Assembly: GCA_009779495.1 (NCBI GenBank)
Contig: WRED01000017.1
Location: 1 to 38,755 of the forward strand
From: Oscillospiraceae bacterium
Lineage (GTDB): Bacteria > Bacillota > Clostridia > Oscillospirales > Acutalibacteraceae
Reading direction: 5' to 3'
DNA length: 38,755 nucleotides
Shown: positions 15,401 through 24,136 of the stretch, piece after piece
How the letters are laid out: each line of letters opens with the position of its first letter
How positions within the stretch are numbered: the stretch's first letter is position 1
Translations under genes and position numbers: made by a program
Notes under the pieces: model-generated
Databases searched by the model: none
The model's input: the letters and a program-made list of their open reading frames with translations, nothing else
Told to the model about the DNA's origin: nothing

Positions 15401-17191
15401 TTAACTCAACAATCCGTATTTTTCAAGCCCTTTTGCAACTTTTTCTCCTTTGGGGAGCATGAGTATATCGTCTTTTGACAGCGTTTTTGTCAAAAGAAGG
15501 GCTATTACATAAATCAAGACAGCGGCCGCGATGGCGAACAGCGTCGAAAAGGTGTTCGGGGCGAGCAGCTTGCCAACGATCCCCGTAAATGACAGCCCGG
15601 CCAGACGGTCGGCCAGAAAGCTGTTTACGAGTCCGTGGCCTGCCCAGGCCGCCGACGCGCTGAGTGAGGCGCAGAAAAGCGGCTTGAAAAAGATCGACAG
15701 GAAATTAACCTTTGTCTTGCTGATGCGCAGCAGGAAAAACACGTTCGCGGCGACGATAATGACGTAACAGACGATCGATCCGATGGGCGCGCCTTTTATA
15801 TTGTACGCGGGGTTGCCGACAAGCACGTAGTTCAGGATGATCTTCGCGCCCGCGCCGGCGATAAGCGTCTTGACCGGGATGTCGGTGCGGCCAAGGCCCT
15901 GAAGCATACTGGTGACAGGGGAGGAGGCGGCCATTAAAAAGGTCGCGAAGCCGTAGGTCCGCAAAATCGGCGCGGCGATGGGGATGATATCGGCTGATTT
16001 TGAATAGATGAGGGAAAGGATCGGCTCGGCCAGTACGGCCATTCCGAAGCCCGCCGGGAGCGCTATGAGCATCGTGACACGTATGACCGACTCTATCGTG
16101 ACGCGTATGGTTTTCTTGTCCCGAACCGCCCAGGCCGCCGACAGCGCGGGCAAGGCGCTTATGCCCAAGGACATGGTGATTGTCGGGATCAGGTTGCGGA
16201 AATCCAGCACGGAGTTATACGTTCCGTACAGGTGAGTCGGCACGTCCTTGTCAAGCGTGCCGGCAAGCGACTGATACATCGTCTTTATGACCTCGGGGCT
16301 GTTCGCGAAAGCGCTGGCGAGCTGACGCCGGATCATCACCGCGTCAATAAGGTTTGTTATGTTCAGGATAAGCGCGCTGGCGACCATCGGGATGGCGAAC
16401 ATGATGATGCGCTTCGCCAAAAACTTCATCGGATCAGCTTTCGGAGAATTTATGAGATCGGAACGCGTCAGCCCGTCGCCCTTTACGCGGTGGCTGATCA
16501 TCAGGTAAAAAAGGCCGAATACAGTCCCTGCCGTGACGCCCAAAATCGCTCCCGCCGCCGAATACGGCCAGATGATGCTTTTCGCTTCGGTGAGATCCGC
16601 GGCGCTTTGCCCGAACACGGGGAGTCCCGCCTCGAACTGCGAAACGCCGTACCGCATGATGAACCAGGACAAACCGAGACCCAGCCCGAGCTTCCCGACC
16701 GCCTCGATCACCTGTGAGACGGCGGTGGGCGCCATGTTGCGCATACCCTCGTAGTAGCCGCGGTAGGACGACATGGCGCAACAGAAGAAGATGGAGGGAG
16801 CTATGGCCAAAATCGCCGGAAGGCTGCGTATTTCATCGATGTAGCTTGCGTATGGGTAGGCGATGAGGAGCATGAGCGCCGTTCCGCAAAAGCCTGTTAT
16901 CAGAAAGATTTTAGTCGCGACCTTGTAGATCGCGCGGGCGTTGTTGAAATGACCCAGGGCGACGTTTTCAGACACGAGCCGCGACACCGCCGTCGGCAGT
17001 CCGGCCATGGATATGGCGTAAAGCGGCGTGTATATGTTGTAGGCGACGCTGAAATATCCGCGCCCGATCGGGCCGATCAGCTCCGTCAGCGGTATCTTGT
17101 AGAGCGCGCCGATGACCTTGACAAGCACCGTCGCCACCGCCAGGATCAACGCGCCGTTGAGCATGGACTGCTTTTTTCTTTCTTCAGACAA
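15401..17191 (-). CDS. SpoVB/MurJ-type polysaccharide or lipid-linked precursor flippase
   Basis: 596 residues starting at a TTG after AAGGGGATG. It has about 14 hydrophobic segments throughout and the MOP-superfamily N-terminus (GALILAVATVLVKVIGALYKIPLTE). Further family features are a YSVAYNIYTPLYA-like stretch and the SYRGYYEGMRNMAPTAVSQV loop. SpoVB/YtgP/YabM proteins flip lipid-linked peptidoglycan or other glycan precursors across the membrane; SpoVB acts in spore cortex formation. Position next to mazG, as in B. subtilis yabM-yabN, supports the SpoVB-type assignment, but a vegetative role is equally possible. Confidence 0.88.
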   Translation of the reverse strand: MSEERKKQSMLNGALILAVATVLVKVIGALYKIPLTELIGPIGRGYFSVAYNIYTPLYAISMAGLPTAVSRLVSENVALGHFNNARAIYKVATKIFLITGFCGTALMLLIAYPYASYIDEIRSLPAILAIAPSIFFCCAMSSYRGYYEGMRNMAPTAVSQVIEAVGKLGLGLGLSWFIMRYGVSQFEAGLPVFGQSAADLTEAKSIIWPYSAAGAILGVTAGTVFGLFYLMISHRVKGDGLTRSDLINSPKADPMKFLAKRIIMFAIPMVASALILNITNLIDAVMIRRQLASAFANSPEVIKTMYQSLAGTLDKDVPTHLYGTYNSVLDFRNLIPTITMSLGISALPALSAAWAVRDKKTIRVTIESVIRVTMLIALPAGFGMAVLAEPILSLIYSKSADIIPIAAPILRTYGFATFLMAASSPVTSMLQGLGRTDIPVKTLIAGAGAKIILNYVLVGNPAYNIKGAPIGSIVCYVIIVAANVFFLLRISKTKVNFLSIFFKPLFCASLSASAAWAGHGLVNSFLADRLAGLSFTGIVGKLLAPNTFSTLFAIAAAVLIYVIALLLTKTLSKDDILMLPKGEKVAKGLEKYGLLS

Positions 17192-17259
17192 AAGATCACA
17201 TCCCCTTTTTTACAATTTACAATTAAGAATTATTTCTTAAGATACGGCGTAAAAGTATA

Positions 17260-17482
17260 CGTCATTGCGAGCGCGGAGAAAGGTTGCGTAGTATCAATGT
17301 TTGTGCGCGAAGCAATCCAGCCAGCAAATTGTTCAATGTTAAAAAATCGAAAGCGGTCAGGCAACGCAATAAAGTTGCATAACTGGATTGCTTCGCGTAC
17401 CGACCCTGTTGTAAAAAAACGCTTCTCTGCGCTCGCAATGACGCTTGGCTTTTACCTGTTATCTTCAATATGTGATTCGCAT
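17260..17482. repeat. CATTGCGAGCG-type palindromic repeat, copy A
   Basis: Starts CGTCATTGCGAGCG, has internal GCGAAGCAATCCAG and CTGGATTGCTTCGCG, and ends CGCTCGCAATGACG (17443). Similarity to copy B continues to GTGATTCGCAT (17472-17482). Fills most of the 326-base gap between spoVB-like and kinase genes. Copy B at 30766-31044 is the same element in the opposite orientation. Confidence 0.8.
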
Positions 17483-17517
17483 CAATAGTTATTCACTATT
17501 CACTAATTAGTTATTAG

Positions 17518-18462
17518 TTACAGCTTCAGCGCGTCTTTCGGCCCGGCGAACTCACGCAAAAGCGAGTCGGGCGGCATGGCGCTTGACGGTAAATCGGCGA
17601 ACCTCTCCAGATTCGCGGCAAGGCTCCGCGCTTTTTGGAAAAATTCGCTGTCGGGGGCGACGCCGCGCAGCAGCGGCAGCGCCTCGCCCTTCATGACGCA
17701 CGGCTCGTAGGGGTGGAAAGAGTTCAGCTTTACGTGGGCGAGATCCTCAAACGGGAAAAGGTATTTGTCCTCGCCCGCGGCGACATCCCGCCACATCCTG
17801 AAAGTTTCCGGGACGGAGCTGTCCCTGTACTTGTGGTCGCGCACCGTCCGCCTGATAAAGCGCAGGTCGCGCTTGCCCAAAACAACCTCGCCGTCCTCGT
17901 CATAAATTCGTGTTGACATGCTGACATAGAGCTTGAGCAGGCTGTCGGCCGGGAGGGTCCCGGTAATGAGGGGGTTCAGCGCATGAAGCCCCTCTATGAT
18001 CACGGCGTCGCCGGGGTTCAGCTTCAGGAGAAAGGTCTCTTCTTTGCGCCGGCCTAGGGCGAAGTCGAACATCGGGATCGCGCCCTCGCCGCTGTCGAGT
18101 ATGTCTTCCAGCGTCTTGTGAATGAGCGGAAGGTCGAGCGCGTGAATGCTCTCATAGTCAGGCGAGCCGTCGTCGGTCAGCGGCGCCAGCTCGGACGGTC
18201 CGTAAAAATCGTCGAGCGAAATATAGTATGCCTTGATGCTTTGCCCGCGGAATTTCGCGATTATTTTTTTTGAGGTCGTCGTCTTGCCCGACGAGCTGGG
18301 CCCGGCCAGCATGATGAATCTGTGACGTTCGTCTTTCGTAAACTCGCCGACGGCGTTTTCGATCTGCGCCGCGTAATTTTTCTCGGATACGGCTATAATT
18401 TTTTCGCTGTCGGTTCGCGCGAGGCGGTTTATTTCGTCAAGCTTATTGGTGATTGGGGTCAT
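17518..18462 (-). CDS. Uridine kinase / phosphoribulokinase-family kinase, short form
   Basis: 314 residues; ATG preceded by GGAAAGGAATT. Walker A GPSSSGKTTTSKK lies near residue 54, followed by YYISLDDFYGP, the DxFY-type motif of the uridine kinase/PRK family, and DAVIIEGLHALNP. Many Clostridia carry a longer nucleoside kinase of about 550 residues with an added TGS/ThrRS-like N-terminal half; only the kinase half is present here. It lies 42 bases after hemZ and is likely co-transcribed. Nucleoside substrate is inferred from family only. Confidence 0.85.
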   Translation of the reverse strand: MTPITNKLDEINRLARTDSEKIIAVSEKNYAAQIENAVGEFTKDERHRFIMLAGPSSSGKTTTSKKIIAKFRGQSIKAYYISLDDFYGPSELAPLTDDGSPDYESIHALDLPLIHKTLEDILDSGEGAIPMFDFALGRRKEETFLLKLNPGDAVIIEGLHALNPLITGTLPADSLLKLYVSMSTRIYDEDGEVVLGKRDLRFIRRTVRDHKYRDSSVPETFRMWRDVAAGEDKYLFPFEDLAHVKLNSFHPYEPCVMKGEALPLLRGVAPDSEFFQKARSLAANLERFADLPSSAMPPDSLLREFAGPKDALKL

Positions 18463-18504
18463 ATCACAATTCCTTTCCGAAAGTTCTATATTACTTATAA
18501 ATGT

Positions 18505-20022
18505 TTATGAATTGTAAAAAGAGATTATACGTTCTTTTCGCGCCATAAGCTGATCAAAACGGCTTATGTATTCGTATGGGTACTTGAAGTTGAATATCCT
18601 TTCGATGTATCCGTCCGGCCTGCGCAGCTTCGTGACCGCTCCGGCTCCCGCCGCTAAAACAGTGTGGCACTCCTCCATCATAAATATATTGTAAAGGCAC
18701 TCTTTTTCAGGCAGGCACCAGCCGACATTTTCAAAGTTGCCCACACAGCGGCTTTGGCGGTACATATAATAAGGAGCGTAGCCCTGTAAAGGTAAAATAC
18801 TTTGCACACAATTAAGCATTTCTGAAACGGCCTCTCCGCCGTTAAAACGAGAAATCCCTTGAGACACAAGGCTTGATGAGCGTTTCAACGCAAGCGCATG
18901 AACCGTGATATTCTCTGGGTAAAGGTCAACAACTTTACAAACAGACTCACGGAATCCCGCCAATGTATCGCTGTCAAGCCCGGCGATCAAGTCCATATTG
19001 ACGCTGTCAAAACCTACTTCGCGGGCGAGCCTGTACTTGTAAATCGCGTCCTGCGCGGTGTGGTCTCGACCGATGCTTTTGAGCACGCCGTCACCGAACG
19101 TCTGCGGATTTATACTGACGCGCGTTACGCCGTAATCCCTCAAAACCTCCAGCTTTTCCCGCGTAACGGTGTCCGGGCGCCCGGCCTCAACAGTATATTC
19201 GCGGCAGCTGCGTATGTTGAAATTTTTCCGCACAGTCTCGCATAAAAAGCGCAGATCCTCCGCCTCCAGGACGGTCGGAGTGCCGCCGCCGAAGTAAACG
19301 CTTTCGAGATTCAAGCCGAGTTCACGGACGATTTTTCCCGTAACCTCCAATTCCTCCGCGAGCAGATTGACATACTTCGGTACAAGCTTTTTCGCGCCCG
19401 GCCCTGTGATTGAGTGCGACACAAACGAGCAGTACGCGCACCGTGACGGGCAGAAAGGGATAGCGGCGTACAGGCTGAACGAGTCAGGCCGCGACAGCCC
19501 GATGACACTGCGCTCGCGTTTGGCAACGTCTAAAGTGAGCCGCGTTTTATCCTCGCGGACAAGCAGTTTTCCGAGGAAATAGTCCCGCGCGCCCTCCTCG
19601 CCCAAGTCGCTTATGAGCGTGTGCATGAGCTTTGACGGCCTCACGCCGGTCAGGACGCCCCAAGGCGGCACATAGTCCGTCAGCCCGCTCAGGACCTCAA
19701 ACAGCGTTACTGCTAGTATGCGTTCACATTCGCTGTTTAAATCAGGAACCTCGGACGAAATATTTTTTTCTGCGCGTTTTGTTGTACCATCAATTACCGC
19801 TTCGGCAAAAATTTCAACCGTATTGCCGCAGCATTTGAGCGCAGCAACGACGGTTTTGCCGTCAGACTTTGCAAAGGTGTTGGCCCTTAGATTAATTGAT
19901 TCGCGGTCAACATCTGTAAAGCTGTTATACTTTACAACACGTATTTGTTCATCGGGGAAAAACACGCGGCAGAGGTTCTCCATCTCATAGTGGAAGTCAT
20001 GACCGACGATATGCAGGATCAT
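18505..20022 (-). CDS. hemZ: HemZ-type radical SAM protein (coproporphyrinogen dehydrogenase-like)
   Basis: 505 residues. The radical SAM cluster motif is PFCPSRCAYCSF near residue 172 (CxxxCxxC); VYFGGGTPTVLEAEDL and VSINPQTFGDGVLKSIGR are HemN-family blocks. The long N-terminal extension (MILHIVGHDFHYEMENL) is specific to Firmicute HemZ. HemZ has been linked to oxygen-independent porphyrin synthesis, but no other haem genes are nearby and the Clostridial role is uncertain. The ATG overlaps the preceding gene's TGA by 4 bases (ATGA), so translation is coupled. Confidence 0.92.
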   Translation of the reverse strand: MILHIVGHDFHYEMENLCRVFFPDEQIRVVKYNSFTDVDRESINLRANTFAKSDGKTVVAALKCCGNTVEIFAEAVIDGTTKRAEKNISSEVPDLNSECERILAVTLFEVLSGLTDYVPPWGVLTGVRPSKLMHTLISDLGEEGARDYFLGKLLVREDKTRLTLDVAKRERSVIGLSRPDSFSLYAAIPFCPSRCAYCSFVSHSITGPGAKKLVPKYVNLLAEELEVTGKIVRELGLNLESVYFGGGTPTVLEAEDLRFLCETVRKNFNIRSCREYTVEAGRPDTVTREKLEVLRDYGVTRVSINPQTFGDGVLKSIGRDHTAQDAIYKYRLAREVGFDSVNMDLIAGLDSDTLAGFRESVCKVVDLYPENITVHALALKRSSSLVSQGISRFNGGEAVSEMLNCVQSILPLQGYAPYYMYRQSRCVGNFENVGWCLPEKECLYNIFMMEECHTVLAAGAGAVTKLRRPDGYIERIFNFKYPYEYISRFDQLMARKERIISFYNS

Positions 20023-20663
20023 GATTTTTTACCTAATCGTCTCATGAAAAAGTTGTGCGTGCGCTCGAATTCCAGGGTCGTTTTCTGCTCGTGCCCGGGA
20101 TAAACATCATAGTCGCCGCCGAGGTTTTTCAGGCGCAGAAGTGAGCTCATAAGCTCCGTCCGGGAGCCGCCCGGGAGGTCCGAACGCCCCGCCGTTTTGA
20201 AAAATAACGTATCGCCGGAGAACAGCGCGCACTCCTTTTCCTCCAGAAAACACACCGATCCTTTTGAGTGTCCCGGCGTGTGCAAAACCTTGAGTATCAA
20301 GCCTCCCACGCTCAGTTCATCGCCCTCATCAATGAGCAAATCGGCATGGAGCGGCGTCTGCGGATAGGGGCTTTGGTCGGACATGCTTTTGCTCGGGTCA
20401 TACAGGCAGTCGGCGTCGGCGGCATGTATGGCGACCTGCGCCCCGGTATACTCTTTCGCGTCGTACACACCGCAGATATGGTCGTAGTGCCCGTGGGTCA
20501 GCAGGATGTATTTTACGTTGATTTCGCCGCCGTCCAAAAGCGCGGTAAGCTCCGGCAAAAAGAACCAGCAAACGTCGATAAGAGCCGCCTCGCCGCGTTG
20601 CTCGTCGACCATCAAATAGCAGTTTGTTGCCAGCTGCCCGGTAGGGAAAGTGTAAAGCTTCAA
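20019..20663 (-). CDS. MBL-fold metallo-hydrolase (glyoxalase II-like)
   Basis: 214 residues. The metal-binding THGHYDHICG is near residue 56, the third histidine is in LHTPGHSKGSVCF, the bridging aspartate in FSGDTLFFKTAGRSDL, and the last histidine in YPGHEQKT, so the di-zinc site is complete. This small form resembles YcbL/hydroxyacylglutathione-hydrolase-like enzymes common in Firmicutes, which hydrolyse thioesters. The cluster rel-dtd-MBL-hemZ is conserved in Clostridia; a functional link is not proven. Confidence 0.88.
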   Translation of the reverse strand: MKLYTFPTGQLATNCYLMVDEQRGEAALIDVCWFFLPELTALLDGGEINVKYILLTHGHYDHICGVYDAKEYTGAQVAIHAADADCLYDPSKSMSDQSPYPQTPLHADLLIDEGDELSVGGLILKVLHTPGHSKGSVCFLEEKECALFSGDTLFFKTAGRSDLPGGSRTELMSSLLRLKNLGGDYDVYPGHEQKTTLEFERTHNFFMRRLGKKS

Positions 20664-20717
20664 ACCTTTACAGTCCTTTGTATTTATATTTTGTGATGTA
20701 AAGCAAACGACTTTATA

Positions 20718-21185
20718 TCATTGCCGCCTGCTTTGTTTGAATATATCGGAATCAAGTATGATCGTGACGGGGCCGTCGCCCAAAATTTCAACCTGCATGT
20801 CCGCCGCAAAGACGCCTTTTTCGACGTTCGCGACACCGTTTGCCGAAAGTTGCTCCGCGAAATATTCGTAAAGCGCGTTTGCGTCGTCAGGCTTCGCGGA
20901 GGAGGAAAACGACGGGCGGTTGCCCTTGCGGCAGTCCGCGCTCAACGTGAACTGCGAGATCACCAGTGCCCCGCCGCCGACGTCTGTCAGCGAGACATTC
21001 ATTTTTTCGTCCGCATCCTCGAAGATACGGAGCTTCGCGATTTTCGCGGCGAGGACGTCCGCTTCGGCTTTGGTGTCGCCCTCGACGACGCACAGCAGGA
21101 TGTTCAGGCCCCGGTCAATTTGGCCGGCAACCGTGCCGTTGACCGTGACAGAGGAACTTAGTACGCGTTGGATTACGGCTTTCAT
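20718..21185 (-). CDS. dtd: D-aminoacyl-tRNA deacylase
   Basis: 155 residues. MKAVIQRVLSSSVTVNG and GGGALVISQFTLSADCRKG followed by NRPSF carry the SQ(F)TL and Pro-containing active-site motifs of DTD. It removes D-amino acids (and glycine mischarged on tRNA-Ala) from tRNA. The start lies 3 bases after the rel stop, the usual Firmicute rel-dtd arrangement. Confidence 0.96.
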   Translation of the reverse strand: MKAVIQRVLSSSVTVNGTVAGQIDRGLNILLCVVEGDTKAEADVLAAKIAKLRIFEDADEKMNVSLTDVGGGALVISQFTLSADCRKGNRPSFSSSAKPDDANALYEYFAEQLSANGVANVEKGVFAADMQVEILGDGPVTIILDSDIFKQSRRQ

Positions 21186-21188
21186 ATA

Positions 21189-23390
21189 TCAGACCCCCGT
21201 CCTTTCCACCGAAAGCACCCCATTGATCTTCTCAAGCTTGCCAATGATGTTTTGCAGATGCTCAATACTGCCGATCGTGATCGTCACGGTAATTGAGCAT
21301 CGTCCGTCCTTTGACGTCCGCGAGTTGATGTCGTGGATCATGACGCGCATATTCGCGAACTGCACCGACACGTCCGCGATCATGCCCACACGGTTAATGC
21401 ACGTGATAAGCAGCGTAGACTTGAATTCCTCGCGCACATTTTTGTCCCAGGAGGCGGGGATCCAGCGCTCCGGCTCGGGGGCCAGCGGAATCGCGTGGGG
21501 GACGTTCGTGCAGTCGCGCTTGTGGATGGACACGCCGTGACCGCGCGTGATGAAGCCGACGATCTCGTCGCCGGGCAGGGGGTTGCAGCAGCGCGAAAAC
21601 TTGACCAGGCAGTTGTCGATGCCCTCGACGACGACGCCCTCGCTGCTCTTCACGCGCTTTATTTCGGGAACGACAGGCAGCTCGAACGGCTCGTTCGCCC
21701 GGATCATTTTATTGTAGTCGTCCTTGATGCGCGGCATGAGCTTCGACAGGGTGATCCCGCCGTAGCCGATGGCCGCGTAAAAATCGCTGACGGAATTCAT
21801 GCGCTGACGCTCGGCGATGCTCTCTAAAAATTCCCGCATTTCGTCGTCGGGCAAACGTATATAGTGGCGCCTGAACTCGCGCTCGACCTCCGCTCTGCCC
21901 TCCTCGATGTTTTCTTCACGCCGCTCCTTTTTGAACCAGGCGCGTATCTTCGAGCGCGCTTCGCTTGTCCGCACGATCTTCAGCCAGTCGCGGCTCGGCC
22001 CCTTGTTCGGGTTCGACGACGTGAGGATGTCCACGATCTCGCCGGTGTTGATCTTGTGGTCGATGGGCACAATACGGCCGTCCACCTTTGCGCCCTGCAT
22101 ACGGTTGCCGACGGCGGAGTGGATGGCATAGGCAAAGTCGATAACGGTCGAGCCGACGGGCAGGCTGATCACGTCGCCCTTGGGGGTGAACACGAAAACC
22201 TCCTCGGGCACAAGGTCGGTCTTGATGGTCAGCACGATGTCCTCGACGTTTTCCGCATCTTTCTGGATGTCGAGCAGCTGGCGTATCCATGCGAGCCGGT
22301 CATCCATCTTTTCGCTCGTCACGCCCAGCTTGTACTTCCAGTGGGCGGCGATTCCGTATTCGGCTGTGTGGTGCATTTCCCAGGTGCGTATCTGCACCTC
22401 AAAGGGGATTCCCGAAGAACCTATGACAGTTGTGTGCAGCGACTGGTACATGTTTGGCTTCGGGGTCGAGATATAGTCCTTGAAGCGCCCGGGCAGGGGA
22501 CGGAACATGTCGTGGATCACGCCCAGGCAGTTATAACAGTCGATGACCGACTCAGTGATGATGCGAACCGCGTAGATGTCGTGAATCTCGTCGAACTGCT
22601 TGCTCTGCATGTACATTTTGCGGTAGATGCCGTGGACGCTCTTGATGCGCCCGTCTATGGAAGCGTCGGACACGACGGTCCTGATACGGTTCGTAATCGA
22701 CGCCTTGATTTCATTCAAATACTCGTTGCGTGAAACGCTCTGCTCCGACAGGCGCGACTCAATTTCATGGTAGGCCACCGGGTCAAGGAAGCTGATGGAC
22801 AGATCCTCAAGCTCTACTTTAAGCGAGCGGATACCTAAACGGTGAGCGATCGGTGCGTATATCTCAAGGGTTTCCAGCGAGATATCGCGCCTGCGCTGGG
22901 GCGGCTTGAACTGCAAGGTGCGCATGTTGTGCAGCCGGTCTGCAAGCTTTATGATGATGACGCGAATGTCCTGCGACATGGCAAGCAGCATCTTGCGGAT
23001 GTTTTCGGCCTGCTGTTCCTCCTTTGTGGAAAGAGGGATTTTGCCAAGCTTTGTCACGCCGTCGACTAAGGCGGAGACTTCTCCCCCGAAGCGCGCCGTC
23101 ACGTCGTCAAGCGTAATGTGCGTGTCCTCGACCGTGTCATGCAGCAGCGCGGCCACGATGGACTGCTGATCCATGCCGAGGTGCGCCAAAATCTTCGCCA
23201 CGGCGACAGGGTGACTGACATAGGGATCACCGGACAGGCGCACCTGCCCCTCGTGGGCCTTTTTCGCCAGTTCGTAGGCGCGGTCCGCCGCTTCGATGAT
23301 GTCGTAGGAATCGTAATGCGCGGCTAAAGCGTCGCGCAGGGCGGGATAACCGTCGCTGGTGGTAATGGCGGTTTCGGTCGGGTCGGACAT
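21189..23390 (-). CDS. relA: Bifunctional (p)ppGpp synthetase/hydrolase Rel
   Basis: 733 residues from the ATG at 23390, which has GGAGGT 4 bases upstream; a start at 23402 would overlap that site. Domains in order: HD hydrolase (LLHDTVEDTH near residue 85), RelA/SpoT synthetase (SVHGIYRKM, YAVRIIT), TGS (EEVFVFTPKGDVISLPVGST), zinc-finger/CC region (RCCNPLPGDEIVGFITRG) and C-terminal ACT. Both catalytic halves look intact, as expected for the single long RSH protein of Firmicutes. It sets (p)ppGpp levels in response to uncharged tRNA on the ribosome. Confidence 0.96.
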   Translation of the reverse strand: MSDPTETAITTSDGYPALRDALAAHYDSYDIIEAADRAYELAKKAHEGQVRLSGDPYVSHPVAVAKILAHLGMDQQSIVAALLHDTVEDTHITLDDVTARFGGEVSALVDGVTKLGKIPLSTKEEQQAENIRKMLLAMSQDIRVIIIKLADRLHNMRTLQFKPPQRRRDISLETLEIYAPIAHRLGIRSLKVELEDLSISFLDPVAYHEIESRLSEQSVSRNEYLNEIKASITNRIRTVVSDASIDGRIKSVHGIYRKMYMQSKQFDEIHDIYAVRIITESVIDCYNCLGVIHDMFRPLPGRFKDYISTPKPNMYQSLHTTVIGSSGIPFEVQIRTWEMHHTAEYGIAAHWKYKLGVTSEKMDDRLAWIRQLLDIQKDAENVEDIVLTIKTDLVPEEVFVFTPKGDVISLPVGSTVIDFAYAIHSAVGNRMQGAKVDGRIVPIDHKINTGEIVDILTSSNPNKGPSRDWLKIVRTSEARSKIRAWFKKERREENIEEGRAEVEREFRRHYIRLPDDEMREFLESIAERQRMNSVSDFYAAIGYGGITLSKLMPRIKDDYNKMIRANEPFELPVVPEIKRVKSSEGVVVEGIDNCLVKFSRCCNPLPGDEIVGFITRGHGVSIHKRDCTNVPHAIPLAPEPERWIPASWDKNVREEFKSTLLITCINRVGMIADVSVQFANMRVMIHDINSRTSKDGRCSITVTITIGSIEHLQNIIGKLEKINGVLSVERTGV

Positions 23391-23503
23391 GGTAACCTCC
23401 ATCCCGCCGCGTCGAGCGGCGTATTAAAATCAGGCGTGAAACACGCGGCGGTACAAATGGGACATGAAAGTGAATCTTTCACGTTATTACCTGCATTTAT
23501 TTG

Positions 23504-24115
23504 TTATTTTGATGAAAGATCAGCATAAGCTTCATCATTCTCTTTTGATCGATTCAGCCATTTTTTTACCAGCACGCCGGGATGGTTCGGATCATACTCG
23601 CTGCTGGTTAAGAGTATGTATGCCTCTTCCACGGCGCTCAGGCATAATCCCGTCGATATGGCGAACAGGATCCAGTAGTTAATCTCCCCCATCAGGAAGA
23701 ATACCGGAATCGTGAAAAACTGTAAAAAGCCAACCGTTTTGTCGAGATAAGTATGCATGATCCCGTTCCAGACCTTGAATTTGATGCGCGTAAGCATGAT
23801 GACGAACAGTTTGAAAGCGAGGGCAAAGCTGATGGTCACAATGCTGTTAAACATGGCGAAAGGCATACGCGGCGGAACCAGCAGGCTGACGAAAATGCAG
23901 AGGAAAAATACGATATCGCCAAAGCTGTCCAGCTTTGCGCCAAGCTCGCTTGCCACTTTGAAGCGCCGCGCGAGCGGGCCGTCGAGCACGTCGGTCATGC
24001 CGATGATGAGGTAAAGCGCGATGTAAATCAGGGGGCTGCGCACGATAAACGGGACAAGCAGCAGAAAGGACAGGATGATGCGTGAAATAGACAGTGCGTT
24101 TGGTACGTGTTTCAT
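23504..24115 (-). CDS. CDP-alcohol phosphatidyltransferase
   Basis: 203 residues; ATG preceded by AAAGGAATG. The catalytic CDP-OH-P signature DGPLAR-x8-G-x3-D-x3-D is complete near residues 44-67. About five hydrophobic helices follow. The family makes phosphatidylglycerophosphate, phosphatidylserine or related lipids from CDP-diacylglycerol; PgsA is the commonest assignment. The sequence is somewhat divergent from canonical PgsA and the acceptor alcohol cannot be fixed. It lies 21 bases after recJ in the same strand and is probably co-transcribed. Confidence 0.82.
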   Translation of the reverse strand: MKHVPNALSISRIILSFLLLVPFIVRSPLIYIALYLIIGMTDVLDGPLARRFKVASELGAKLDSFGDIVFFLCIFVSLLVPPRMPFAMFNSIVTISFALAFKLFVIMLTRIKFKVWNGIMHTYLDKTVGFLQFFTIPVFFLMGEINYWILFAISTGLCLSAVEEAYILLTSSEYDPNHPGVLVKKWLNRSKENDEAYADLSSK

Positions 24116-24136
24116 GATGACATTCCTTTCAAAATA

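Noticed and set aside
21864-22733. A plus-strand frame inside rel
   Set aside because: rel has all five domains on the minus strand; this is a shadow.
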